Assembly: GCF_030848805.1 (NCBI RefSeq)
Contig: NC_092358.1
Location: 16,051,138-16,115,137 of the forward strand
DNA length: 64,000 nucleotides
Direction: 5' to 3'
Source: Temnothorax longispinosus
Taxonomy: Eukaryota; Arthropoda; Insecta; Hymenoptera; Formicidae
The translations under genes were made by a program, and so were the position numbers. Of the stretch, positions 20,660 through 31,780 are shown in pieces (position 1 is the first letter of the stretch; each line of letters begins with the position of its first letter). The notes beneath the pieces were generated by a model. It saw only the letters and a list, made by a program, of their open reading frames with translations, did not search any database and had not been told where the DNA came from.

Positions 20660-21072
20660 AAAAAATATTACAGCTAAATCTATTTTCATTAGATTTATGT
20701 TACACTTTTATATAAGAAATAGATGTTACATGCAATTTTATATGGCATCGCATGTTATAGGCTGCGTTCAGAACGTCACCCGAGAGCGTACGAGTATACT
20801 GCCTTCTCTTTCTATCTCAGCGAGTGAGTATACCCGTGTGTACCCGGGTGACGTTTCCGAACGCAATGCCCTATTGTATGCGATGTCATATAAAAATTTT
20901 TTAATAATATTAAATGATATCTCATATGTGATACTATATGATATCTCATATGCAATATTGATTGAGATCTCGTATGCGCTGTCATATGATGTTTTGGTTG
21001 GATATCTCATATGCGTTTTCATTTAAGATCTCGTAAGAGAGATCGTATGAGTTCTCATAAGAGAATTTTCAT
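20660..21072. repeat. Dispersed repeat with GAGATATC words (copy 2, inverted)
   Basis: Reverse-complement copy of 6394-6808 with about 95% or better identity by eye, including the embedded inverted-repeat unit (about 20761-20871). It ends exactly at the assembly gap. Confidence 0.85.
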
Positions 21073-21572
21073 NNNNNNNNNNNNNNNNNNNNNNNNNNNN
21101 NNNNNNNNNNNNNNNNNNNNNNNNNNNNNNNNNNNNNNNNNNNNNNNNNNNNNNNNNNNNNNNNNNNNNNNNNNNNNNNNNNNNNNNNNNNNNNNNNNNN
21201 NNNNNNNNNNNNNNNNNNNNNNNNNNNNNNNNNNNNNNNNNNNNNNNNNNNNNNNNNNNNNNNNNNNNNNNNNNNNNNNNNNNNNNNNNNNNNNNNNNNN
21301 NNNNNNNNNNNNNNNNNNNNNNNNNNNNNNNNNNNNNNNNNNNNNNNNNNNNNNNNNNNNNNNNNNNNNNNNNNNNNNNNNNNNNNNNNNNNNNNNNNNN
21401 NNNNNNNNNNNNNNNNNNNNNNNNNNNNNNNNNNNNNNNNNNNNNNNNNNNNNNNNNNNNNNNNNNNNNNNNNNNNNNNNNNNNNNNNNNNNNNNNNNNN
21501 NNNNNNNNNNNNNNNNNNNNNNNNNNNNNNNNNNNNNNNNNNNNNNNNNNNNNNNNNNNNNNNNNNNNNNNN
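21073..21572. other. Assembly gap (500 N)
   Basis: Exactly 500 unknown bases between a repeat copy and an (AT)n run (21573-21602). A round number suggests a placeholder length. Confidence 0.98.
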
Positions 21573-21608
<36 letters not shown>

Positions 21609-21666
21609 AAGATTATAACTATAATTATCATTATCTTTTTTTGTTGATATTTTATTTAGACTTTTA

Positions 21667-22706
21667 GGCCGATATTTATAATCCGTTCTTATTTTAAAAT
21701 CGTCTTAAGTAATGTCTTAAGATGTTAACAGTCGTTAAATGTCTTAAGATCTTAACATGTTAAGATGTTGACATTTATATACAGCATATTACTCTATTCT
21801 CTCTAAATACGCGGCGCTCAGACGGTATTAATTTATTTAAGAATCACACAACATTGCTAGTGTCTGGAACTTTATAGAAAATGCTTCAGTATTCTCAAAG
21901 CTATTCAAACAATATTTTACATAAATCAAAACTCCTATAGATTTTGTACGGCATCTCACTCTATGCTACGGAAAACTAGCAGATTATTTTTTTAAATAGA
22001 TGTTTTGGTAAAATCACCAAAACTATCGCTAAAAAGTATCAGGAACTATAGAACTCGACTGTATGCAAGAAGAACTCTTTTTTATTTTATATTTTCTGGA
22101 AAATGATCTGCTATGAGAAGTTAGCGGATCATTTTTTCGATCGACTGTTTTTTGGGTAAAATTACCAGAACTATTACTAAAAGGATCAGGAACTCGACTG
22201 CATGCGAAAAGAACTCCCTTTTATTTTTGATCTGCTGAAAAATGATATGACAACTTCACCGACATTCTCGCTTCGCGCGTATCCTGGCGCGAGACACTAT
22301 ACCGTGTCTCTTGATGTTACTGGTGTAACATATATGTATGCTACAAACATATGAAGGGTACAGGTGAAAAACAATTAATGTTTATCCGGAGTAATTTCGA
22401 GAAAAACGAAAAATATAAATCGCATTTAATGCAATCAAGAAATTATTATATACAACATTTACTATAAATAGATAAAAGAGAAACATTAATAATATATCAG
22501 TTCTCTGATAAAATCGTAATTTACGAGTATATTTAAAATATTATAAAACATACATAATATTTCTATTGTGTCAAATTATATATTGACATTATTGCAGATA
22601 AATTATTAGTGAAATTTGAATACATAAAAAAATACAGATGTTCATAACATCTTAAGATCGTACTTAAGACGGTCTTAAATATAAGATTCGACTATGAATA
22701 TCGGCC
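21667..22706. repeat. 1.04-kb TIR element with CTTAAG arrays at both ends
   Basis: The ends GGCCGATATTTATAATCC and, reversed, GGCCGATATTCATAGTCG start inverted repeats of about 65 bp. These contain repeated CTTAAG and TTAAGATGTTAAC words (21700-21775 and 22645-22680). The interior has a degenerate direct duplication with a period of about 150 bp (21968-22110 and 22123-22245) sharing AACTCGACTG and GAAGAACTC. No transposase is present. Confidence 0.7.
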
Positions 22707-23067
22707 TTCAGTGGAAACGATTACTTTATAGACAATGGCTTTATAAAGTCATTTTAAGGTCAACTTAATTTTTTTTAATAAAATGCTGTATTTTTTATTT
22801 TATAGCATTTCTTTTTAAGGCAAATTTAATAATATATGACATGAGAAAAGTTGAAGTTACAAACACTTAATTTTAAATGTATAAATTATTTTATTGATTT
22901 TTATAATAAGTGTTTAATAGTTTTACCTTGTACTCGATGTTCTTGAATTTATCAGTTTAGTTGATTCGCGAGGAATTGGGTAAGGTCGGTAAAGATTACG
23001 TTAAGAATGTTTGATTAATAAAGACTACTTAACGTTTTAATAAAGACTATTTAACACAACTATTCTC
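22707..23067. other. Unassigned AT-rich sequence
   Basis: No ORF or clear repeat structure seen. TTTAATAAAGACTA-like words occur twice (about 23010-23055). Confidence 0.3.
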
Positions 23068-23075
23068 ACAATTAC

Positions 23076-26013
23076 CACCGACGAGATACTATTAAAGACC
23101 GACAACCCTGGGTAGATTTTCGTGACTGCCCGGGTACCCGGTGGTAATTGAAGAATACTGACATTATCGACTGTTTTGGCTATTCGACTATTCCGAAAGA
23201 AGGAGTTTTACCTATTATATAATCACTGTTTTATTATCAGAAATGTACAAATCTTTTATCATCGACGAGATGGTAATAGCTAAAAGTGTATGAAAGATAA
23301 AACAGAAATTAGCATATGAGTTGCCATAAATAAGAAAATATTTTATAATTTTTTCAATATTTGTATCTTTTTATTAATATTTTATAATTTGTTCAATATT
23401 TGTGTGTGTATATATATATATATATAGAACAAATTATAAAATAGTATATTGTAAAGTATTTTTATATAATTGTCAATTAAATAAAAAAATATTGAAAAAA
23501 TTATAAAATATTTTCTTATTTATGGTAACACTAATTTTCCGCGAATTAGAATAGAAAACGCTAAAAGTTATTACTTAGTAACATTATTATAATGTTATTT
23601 ATTTTTAATCACTAGTAACTTTATAAGTTAAACATAAGTTGCGAATGTATCTTATTAATTTTTAATGCCGGCTCATATCACAGTCACAGTACACTTGATG
23701 TGCGAGTCTTTATGTCGCTTCTCCGAAGTACCGCGTATAAGAATATTTTATGAATCATTAACAAACAAAGATAAACGAGTGTTTTTATGAATATATAGAA
23801 TAGAATCATTTATTTACTTCAGTTTACATAATGCCAAGAAGGAAACAATTGCTTTTATGAAACATATGTATATCAATTGCTAATTTAGTGTTAAATTATT
23901 GTATTTTATTATTTTATTATTGCACAAGGTATTGCAAGGCATAAAAACAGTGATTGCCACTTTTTCCATAAGGTTCGATATATACATTATGTATGTATAT
24001 GTACGTATATGTATATGTAGTTTTAACAACTATTTAAAACTTACCAATAAATCCTATCACGCAGATATATTGTATATTATATATTTGTCAGATATGCATA
24101 TCATATATTTATGCGATTAATATTTAAGTGTATCATCACTCTAAGTACTATAGTTCTTCTCCGATTACAGAAATTAAGCAATATGTAAGATATGTTTACC
24201 ATTTGGACGGATGTCCACTTGGAAAAACTATACATATATGTAACATTTACAAAAAAAGAAGATTTCGTTACTCTTTCTTCGCTACACTTATGCTTCTTTC
24301 ATATATTTCGCCAATGCTTGCTGTATGCTTTTATTTTTATCAGGATTACAATAATGTCATTAATGGTTTTACGTCACTACGGATTATATAATTATGACAA
24401 AAAATATACGTTATTTTTATTTAAATCTTTGAATATATTATGTTTCTTGCAAAAGGTATATTATTTATAAATTTCGTAATTTTGCATCGGATTTTTCCAC
24501 TAGGCTAGATCATCTCACAATCGCTATTTATTAAGCATGTTAATTATTAATTATTCTCTATCTTTCACAGGCAGACAGTAAAATCGGCCATTCAATACAT
24601 TTTCTTTTATACTTCTTATAAATGCAAGTACTATAGTATAAGTCTTCTATTTCAGAAATAGTCAATATTTTTTTCGTGCTTTAAAATATTAAAAAGCTTA
24701 CTTCTTTTAAATAAATATATATGTCTATGACCCGCGTGTCTCATTATTGTATAATATGCGTAAAAATACAGACAAGGCATACAATTCACGGATATAGTAC
24801 TTAAGAAGTATAAGAAAAAATGTATTGAATGGCCGATTTTACTGTCTGCCTGTGAAAGATAGAGAATAATTAATAATTAACATGCTTAATAAATAGCGAT
24901 TGTGAGATGATCTAGCCTAGTGGAAAAATCCGATGCAAAATTACGAAATTTATAAATAATATACCTTTTGCAAGAAACATAATATATTCAAGTAGATTTA
25001 AATAAGAATAACGTATATTTTTTGTCATAATTATATAATCCGTAGTGACGTAAAACCATTAATGACATTATTGTAATCCTGATAAAAATAAAAGCATACA
25101 GCAAGCATTGGCGAAATATATGAAAGAAGCATAAGTGTAGCGAGGAAAGAGTAACGAAATCTTCTTTTTTTTGTAAATGTTACATATATGTATAGTTTTT
25201 CCAAGTGGACATCCGTCCAAATGGTAAACATATCTTACATATTGCTTAATTTCTGTAATCGGAGAAGAACTATAGTACTTAGAGTGATGATACACTTAAA
25301 TATTAATCGCATAAATATATGATATGCATATCTGACAAATATATAATATACAATATATCTGCGTGATAGGATTTATTGGTAAGTTTTAAATAGTTGTTAA
25401 AACTACATATACATATACGTACATATACATACATAATGTATATATCGAATCTTATGGAAAAAGTGGCAATCACTGTTTTTATGCCTTGCAATACCTTGTG
25501 CAATAATAAAATAATAAAATACAATAATTTAACACTAAATTATAGCAATTGATATACATATGTTTCATAAAAGCAATTGTTTCCTTCTTGGCATTGTAAA
25601 CTGAAGTAAATAAATGATTCTATTCTGTATATTCATAAAAACACTCGTTTATCTTTGTTTGTTAATGATTCATAAAATATTCTTATACGCGGTACTTCGG
25701 AGAAGCGACATAAAGACTCGCGCATCAAGTGTACTGTGACTGTTATATGAGCCGGCATTAAGAATTAATAAGATACATTCGCAATCGGAAATCTGATACT
25801 TGAAGCTATTTAACTTATAAAGTTACTATTGATTAAAAATAAATAACATTATAATAATGTTACTAAGTATAATAACTTTTAGCGTTTTCTATTCTAATTC
25901 GCGGAAAATTAGTGTTACCATAAATAAGAAAATATTTTATAATTTTTTCAATATTTTTTTATTTAATTGACAATTATATAAAAATACTTTACAATATACT
26001 ATTTTATAATTTG

Positions 26014-26058
<45 letters not shown>

Positions 26059-26383
26059 AATATTGAACAAATTATAAAATATTAATAAAAAGATACAAAT
26101 ATTGAAAAAATTATAAAATATTTTCTTATTTATGGCAACTCATATGCTAATTTCTGTTTTGTCTTTCATACACTTTTAGCATTACCATCTCGTCGATGAT
26201 AAAAGATTTGTACATTTCTGATGATAAAACAGTGATTATATAAGGTAAAACTCGATCCTTCTTTCGGAATAGTCGAATAGCCAAAACAGTCGATAATGTC
26301 AGTATTCTTCAATTACCACCGAGCCCCCGGGCAGTCACGAAAATTTACCCAGGGTTGTCGGTCTTTAATAGTATCTCGTCGGT
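23076..26383. repeat. 3.3-kb foldback element with 8-bp target duplication
   Basis: Arms 23077-24619 and 24801-26383 are inverted copies about 1.55 kb long and very similar; sampled blocks differ by about 1 base in 90. The loop is about 180 bp. The ends read ACCGACGAGATACTATTAAA. The 8-bp direct repeat ACAATTAC lies outside both ends (23068-23075 and 26384-26391), the target-site length typical of hAT elements. There is no long ORF; only short open frames repeat in mirror image. The arms contain an inner AT-rich inverted repeat around (AT)n. It could be a nonautonomous hAT-mobilised foldback. Confidence 0.85.
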
Positions 26384-26391
26384 ACAATTAC

Positions 26392-27241
26392 TCAATCAAT
26401 TAATTACAGAGGTCTGTCGACTTTGAGAAACGGCTAAGTGCGGATACTTTATCAAACGACTGCGCCAACCGTCGCTCCGTTAGTTGTTTTATTATCTTTG
26501 ACCTTCCAGAAGGTTCTCCAGACAGGAAGGGGTATTACTTGCCGTTAACGAAACCTTCTAGAAAATCAGAGACAAATTGCGGGAATTAGCATTGGCTAAA
26601 TTACGGCTTTCAAGCAGTAGGCGCTTGTAATTGGGCGCCGCGGTACCGAGCGTCTTGGTAGGCGCAAGTTCTCGGTGCGTTCACATTGCGCGCGCTAGCG
26701 TTGCGTCACGCTATCGAAAGCGCGCACCTGCTTCAAAGCGAGATTTATCGACCGCGATTTTTGCTGGTTTGTACACTCGACGACAAAAATAAAAATTAAC
26801 ACAAATGACATATAGTGAAAATAAATATTACAGTTACTATTTTCCCTCTTTCTCGAGTAAGGTAAATTACCAACGATCGAAAAGATCGACGATTATTTTA
26901 GCTACAATAGAAGTTGTTAGCAAATTTATAATTGTGTTGTAAGACTATCGCATAATTTCGAGCTGAATTAAAAGTTACTGAATTATTAATTTATTGTTAA
27001 TTTTGCTAAAATGTCATTTACTTCTATGTTCGTGACATTCTTCAGATCGATACTGATCCTTTTACAGCATATTACACATTACCATCTAATTTAAAGCTTC
27101 AACTTCAAGGTTCTTAATATGTCATACAAAAAATATGTAACTTTTATTCACGTGATTTTGCTTGAAAAATATCAAATAAAGCTATTTTTAATTATTTTTT
27201 AAGTAGTTTAAAACAGTAAACAGTACTCGTAGAAGATAAGG
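26392..27241 (+). promoter_or_regulatory. Upstream region of the adenylate-kinase-like gene
   Basis: A CpG-rich block at 26590-26760, with GCGCGCGCTAGCG and GCGTCACGC words, may be the promoter. No TATA box. The 480 bases before the start codon are AT-rich and may include 5' UTR. Confidence 0.35.
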
Positions 27242-28283
27242 ATGGGGTTGAACTGCGTGCGGCCTGTCGATCCCTTGTGTGCCGTGATACCAAGAAACAT
27301 TGGACTCGATGCTTCATTAGTTAGAGAATCAGGACTGCCGATTATCTTTTTGATTGGAGGTCCAGGAGCAGGAAAGAGTTTGTTGAATTTCTATACTTAC
27401 GATTTCATATATTTTATATAAACTAAGCACTTCATTTGAATAATCAAATCAATAAAGTTAATACTTCTTTCATTCGCAATTTTAGCTATTTTTGGAATAT
27501 ATTATATAAAATTATTGAAATATATTATATAACAAATTATTAAACTCTGTTGTGTATTATTACAATTAGTAGTATAATAGTTGTATAATATCCATGCATT
27601 ATATATCTTAAATTTGTATGCAAAATAAAAATAAATACATTAGTTTCGTGAGTAAATTTCAAGATAATAACTTGAAAGCAATTTTAGTTTCTTTAGATTT
27701 AGGAATAATTTTAAATGATCTTTTTCCTGCAGCGACACAGTGTATCCGGGTAGCAGAGCATTACGGTTTCTGCGCCATCGTAAGCAGAGAATTGTTGCGC
27801 AACGAGGTGTCCACCGGCTCGCAGAGAGGCGTTATTCTGGCGTACTTGATTTCTGAGGGTAAACTAGTTCCCTCGGATGTCATGGTGGAGCTTATCAAGG
27901 TGCGGATGCTGAGCAGCTTAAGTGTCTCGCGAGGTTTCTTGGTGAGCGGGTTTCCCAGGGAGAAGATACAGTGTCAGCATTTCAATAGACAGATCCGACC
28001 GCCGGATCTCGTCCTATACCTGTACGTCAGAAACTCGCTGCTAATGGAACGAGTCCTAGCCAGGACCATCACCGCCACCGAGAGGCAGGAGCGCAGTATC
28101 GATGAAAATTGGCGGCGAATTAAGGATCACAGTCAAATGATCAAACCTGTCCTTAGGTATTACAAGAAACAACTGGTGGTCATCGATGGCGAAAGAGACG
28201 AGACGGAAGTTTTCCAAGATATTTGCTGCGCGATTGATAACGTTTTGATGAACTTTCCTAGTACGTCCGGTAGAAGCAGTTAA
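27242..28283 (+). CDS. Adenylate kinase isoenzyme 1-like protein, two exons
   Basis: Exon 1 is 27242-27377, with an ATG start and donor GTTTGT in phase 1. Exon 2 is 27733-28283, with acceptor TTTTTCCTGCAG. The product is 228 aa. Adenylate kinases move a phosphate between ATP and AMP. The P-loop GGPGAGKTTQC (residues 39-49) spans the splice junction. The AMP-binding part follows: SRELLRNEVSTGSQRG (63-78), then GKLVPSDVMVELIK and GFPRE (118-122), then PPDLVLYL. The family's GKGTQ is GKTTQ here. The conserved Asp of GF(L/I)xDGYPRE is Ser117, and the Arg/Asp-rich lid motif is altered to ERSIDEN, so catalysis may be weak or changed. An N-terminal extension of about 32 residues precedes the core. 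AATAAA at 28372 is a likely polyadenylation signal. It is cytosolic by family. Confidence 0.8.
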
Positions 28284-28695
28284 TTAGAATTTACATGATA
28301 ACTGCGCTGATAACTGAACATGACGCATCGATTATCGTGCAAAGTTATAAGTTATTGATGGATTACGTGAAAATAAACTTTGCTTTATTATGTGCTAAAC
28401 AACTATGCTATATATTAAAACAATAATTATATATACATACCGAAATTGTAATTAATATTGTAACAAATTTTACAACATAAATAACAGGATATGTGAAAGA
28501 AATAAATATTGTTTTTTAATTTATTATTGTTATATCATTATATTTGTTATATTACTGTTATATTTATAATAAATTGGTTTGGTTATAATCACAAAATGTT
28601 TTATTTCTGGAAATCTATTTATTTTTAAGCAAAAGGTAGATTTATACTTCTTGTTTTATCAACGCCAGAATGAATAATGAAAACTATGCATTTAG
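28284..28695. other. 3' flank of the adenylate-kinase-like gene
   Basis: AT-rich, probably 3' UTR up to about 28395 (AATAAA at 28372), then intergenic sequence without features. Confidence 0.4.
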
Positions 28696-28709
28696 CACTG
28701 GAAAGATTA

Positions 28710-29004
28710 AAAAAAGATAAAGAATTTTACTTTATATACTCCAAGAGGCCTTAAAGGGCGTTTTTGAAGAGACGTACCCAACCCTAACCTCCAACTTTCA
28801 TCCACTACCTTACTGTTTCCTCCTTTGGACCAACGGTTTAACGTCTCTTCCAAAAGACGGAGCCCAGTTTTCTCCGCATCTTGCACGGAAGGGCGCGGTT
28901 TTTTCGGAAAAAAACTTTTCCATGATTCATGGCTCTAGTGGACTCGAACCTGGTTCCTCAAATTACGAGTCTGGCGCTCTACCACTAGACCACACCGCCG
29001 CCCT
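28710..29004 (-). mobile_element. tRNA-derived SINE, full length, with 14-bp target duplication
   Basis: On the minus strand it begins GAGGGCGGCGGTGTGG, with A box TGGTCTAGTGG (28992-28982) and B box GGTTCGAGTCC (28950-28940). About 190 bp of unrelated body follow, then an A/T-rich tail. CACTGGAAAGATTA is repeated exactly on both sides (28696-28709 and 29005-29018), the long target duplication expected for LINE-mediated insertion. The head matches the tRNA-like units at 7142-7216 and 7725-7799. The anticodon stem does not pair, so it is not a tRNA gene. Confidence 0.85.
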
Positions 29005-29105
29005 CACTGGAAAGATTATATATTCGCTTTTATTCACCAGCGATAAGTTATCATTGTTTGATACGTATGTACGAAAGAGCGTGAGATATTTGAAATAATC
29101 AATAC

Positions 29106-29148
<43 letters not shown>

Positions 29149-30286
29149 TTGCAACAATTCTTGTAAGAATTATTATATATACTTTTTTTTTTTCATTTTA
29201 CGAATAGCACCCATACAGCACATAATATTGCAGTAATATTGCAATATAGTGGAAATATTACGTATTACAATGAAATATTTCAGAAATATTACTGATGTAT
29301 TACACGTTTTCAAATAATATTGAAATATTACAGTAATATTGCTGCAATATATTGTTGAAATATAATACTTTAAGTAGCAAAATAATGTCAAATGACATTT
29401 TAATGACATCTTATTGACGTCATTAAGACGTTATTAAGGTATCACACAATCATACGTATTGCACAGATAGTATATACCAGTTAAAGAATTTTGGACTGAA
29501 AGAAAGAAAAATCTAAATAAAAAAATGTGATGGAATCAAAAGAGACTGACTTGTACTTTTGGGGAATAAAAGTGATTAAGATAAATTTTATAAGTGGTAT
29601 TTAATTTTATAACTTGTTATTTGTTTTGTAATAATAAAAGGTAATTATATATACAATTAATTTTTAATTAAGAGCCAGTAAGTAAATTGATAATAAAATA
29701 AATGGATAAAATTTAAAATTTATATTTCTTATATAATCAATATTAAACTTTTCAAATTACGAGTTTGTCACACGGATAAACAGAACGTTTCTGTGTGCGT
29801 AAGTGGAGGGAAGAACGCTAGTGTGTGTGGCTATGCCAGGCTATGCGCTTGGTCGCAGCTCGCAGCACCGACCCCCACTATTCCCGGTCTTCTCTCGCTG
29901 TCTCTTGCATGGCTCCGTGGGACCACGCAATCACGTAGTACGACATCGCACAGAAACAATCGTTTTAATTTCAGGTAATTTTTCTTTATTTAATAAATAT
30001 TGTTCACACAAATATTTTTAAAAGTATTTTTGTATAATTATTACTAATATGTACATTGTACATATATATTTGGCGATTTGTCGTTAAATCCAAAAATAGA
30101 GATTACGTGGCATAATGGTCTGCAAAAACCACGTTAATATCATAAAAATCATTTCAATGACCATCTTAAAATACATATATTTGCCTTTATAACCTTATTG
30201 AACGAGTCTCTAATGAAATTATTTATTAACGGCTTCATACTTAAATCTTGATGCTAACTTAACCTCAAAATTTTTAATAGTTTAAT

Positions 30287-30514
30287 CTAGAGTTCCTATA
30301 ATAAGAGTTAAGCCAATGTGGTGACGATTTTTGATTGGTCCCGTCATATGTTTCAGCCAAGTTAGTGAGAGTGAGACAAGCTGTAAGTGGGAATGAGACA
30401 AAGCTATCATGGTCGTCATATGTTTCAGCCAAGAAGTTAGTGGGAGTGAGACAAAGCTATCATTTGGCTGTATATGGCGGCGGTTTGTCCTAACTCTTAT
30501 TATAGGAACTCTAG
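30287..30514. repeat. 228-bp MITE
   Basis: The inverted ends read CTAGAGTTCCTATAATAAGA and its complement. TTTAAT is present on both sides (30281-30286 and 30515-30520), a possible target duplication. Inside are two direct copies of CATATGTTTCAGCCAAG followed by GAGTGAGACAA. Confidence 0.75.
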
Positions 30515-30850
30515 TTTAATCCAACTGGAGCCCTTTATAATAAAAAAAGGAGTTTTTATTTAAAAAATTTGACTTGGACCCTACTGGGCTCAACATGGGT
30601 TCCAGACTCAAAATCTAATAAGATCATCCATTATTTCTCTATAAACCCTCCAACTTTTATCTGAAACATTTACAATATCAATATCCTCTTCTAAAAAGGG
30701 CATGTCGTAGGTACTGTTGTCACTTTTCCGCGATGCCGATTGGTTCTCTTGCTGCGCTTACTTCATTTGCAGCTATCATTGTATATTTTGACAGTTGTGT
30801 GTATCAAGGGTTAATAGTGTAATAGTAATAGCATAATGTTAAAGCTAAAT

Positions 30851-30883
30851 AGCGCGCGCGAAGCGCGCGTCTGTAGTGTCTAG
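30851..30883 (+). mobile_element. Helitron-like 3' terminus
   Basis: A GC hairpin (CGCGCGC-GAA-GCGCGCG) is followed after 10 bases by CTAG and then T. This fits Helitron 3' ends: a hairpin, then CTRR, inserted at an A/T site. The 5' TC end was not located. A similar end on the other strand is at 53438-53466. Confidence 0.4.
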
Positions 30884-31521
30884 TTATTTTAATATTGTAT
30901 GTAACAATACTATTAAAAATAATTTAATAAAATTTAATAAAAATTATTAAAATGGTTTTTTAATTCCTAGCAATATTATAAATATCACGCAAATATTATA
31001 GTAATTTTACCGTAATATTACTGATATATTGCAGTAATATTACCGCAATATTACTGAAATAAATATCAGTAATATTACTGATATTCATTTTTTCGGACAT
31101 TTTAATATTACTGAGATATTGCAGTAATATTACTGCAATATTTCTGCTATAATTCATTGTAATATTGCAATGGAAAAATAATATTGCTGCAATATTTCTG
31201 CAATATTATTTGCTGTGTGGGCATATATACTTGCAGGAAGGTAAAATAAGATACCTGTTAAAGTTTTAGCCCTTAATATTAACATTAACAGGTCGCTCAT
31301 CGCGATTTTTTATTTTTCATTTAGTAAGATAGAAAAAATTTTATAACTATCTAACAAACAGTAATACAGCATTGCTCCACATAGAGTTTTTTTTAGTAAA
31401 TTTACCGCTCTACAAAAAAGATCTATCATTTTTTCATAAATTCAACCGTTCAAAATATATTCAAAGTTAAAGTTTGATAAATTTTATAAAACTTGTTTTT
31501 GCTTCTTGTGAATTTTGTATC

Positions 31522-31780
31522 ATATCGACTATTAAAAATTATGAAATAATCAATACATATTTTTGTAGAAAATTTAACGATCTACAAAAAAGGTCTCTTG
31601 TATTTTTTTCATAAATATAACCATTTAGACGAGGTTTATACTTTGAACTTTAAACCTTAATATCGTCTAAATGGTTATATTTAGGAAAAAAATATAAGAG
31701 ATCTTTTTTGTAGATTGTTAAATTTTCTACAAAAATATGTATTAATTATTTCATAATTTTTGATAGTCGATAAGATAGTC
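31522..31780. repeat. Foldback MITE of about 255 bp
   Basis: Arms of about 110 bp (TATCGACTATTAAAAATTATG on the left, mirrored on the right at about 31760-31780) enclose a 30-bp loop. They include ATCTACAAAAAAGGTCTC and TATAACCATTTAGACGA. A degenerate direct copy of the arm lies just left at 31405-31450. Confidence 0.75.

Larger units (their letters stand above)
29210..31225. repeat. 2-kb TIR region with arrays of AATATTGC words at both ends
   Basis: The ends are CCCATACAGCACATAATATT (left) and, reversed, CCCACACAGCAAATAATATT (right). Next to each lies an array of degenerate AATATTGC/GCAATATT words: about 29215-29345 on the left and 30965-31215 on the right, with GACGTCATTAAGACG words at 29385-29435. 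The middle holds a CpG-richer patch (29770-29960), a MITE (30287-30514) and a Helitron-like end (30851-30883). It may be one element with later insertions. Confidence 0.5.

Noticed and set aside
21011..21631. Open frames of about 200 codons across the gap
   Set aside because: They consist of N bases.
23899..25524. Several mirrored short ORFs of 66-92 codons
   Set aside because: They are AT-rich chance frames repeated because they lie in the two arms of the foldback element.
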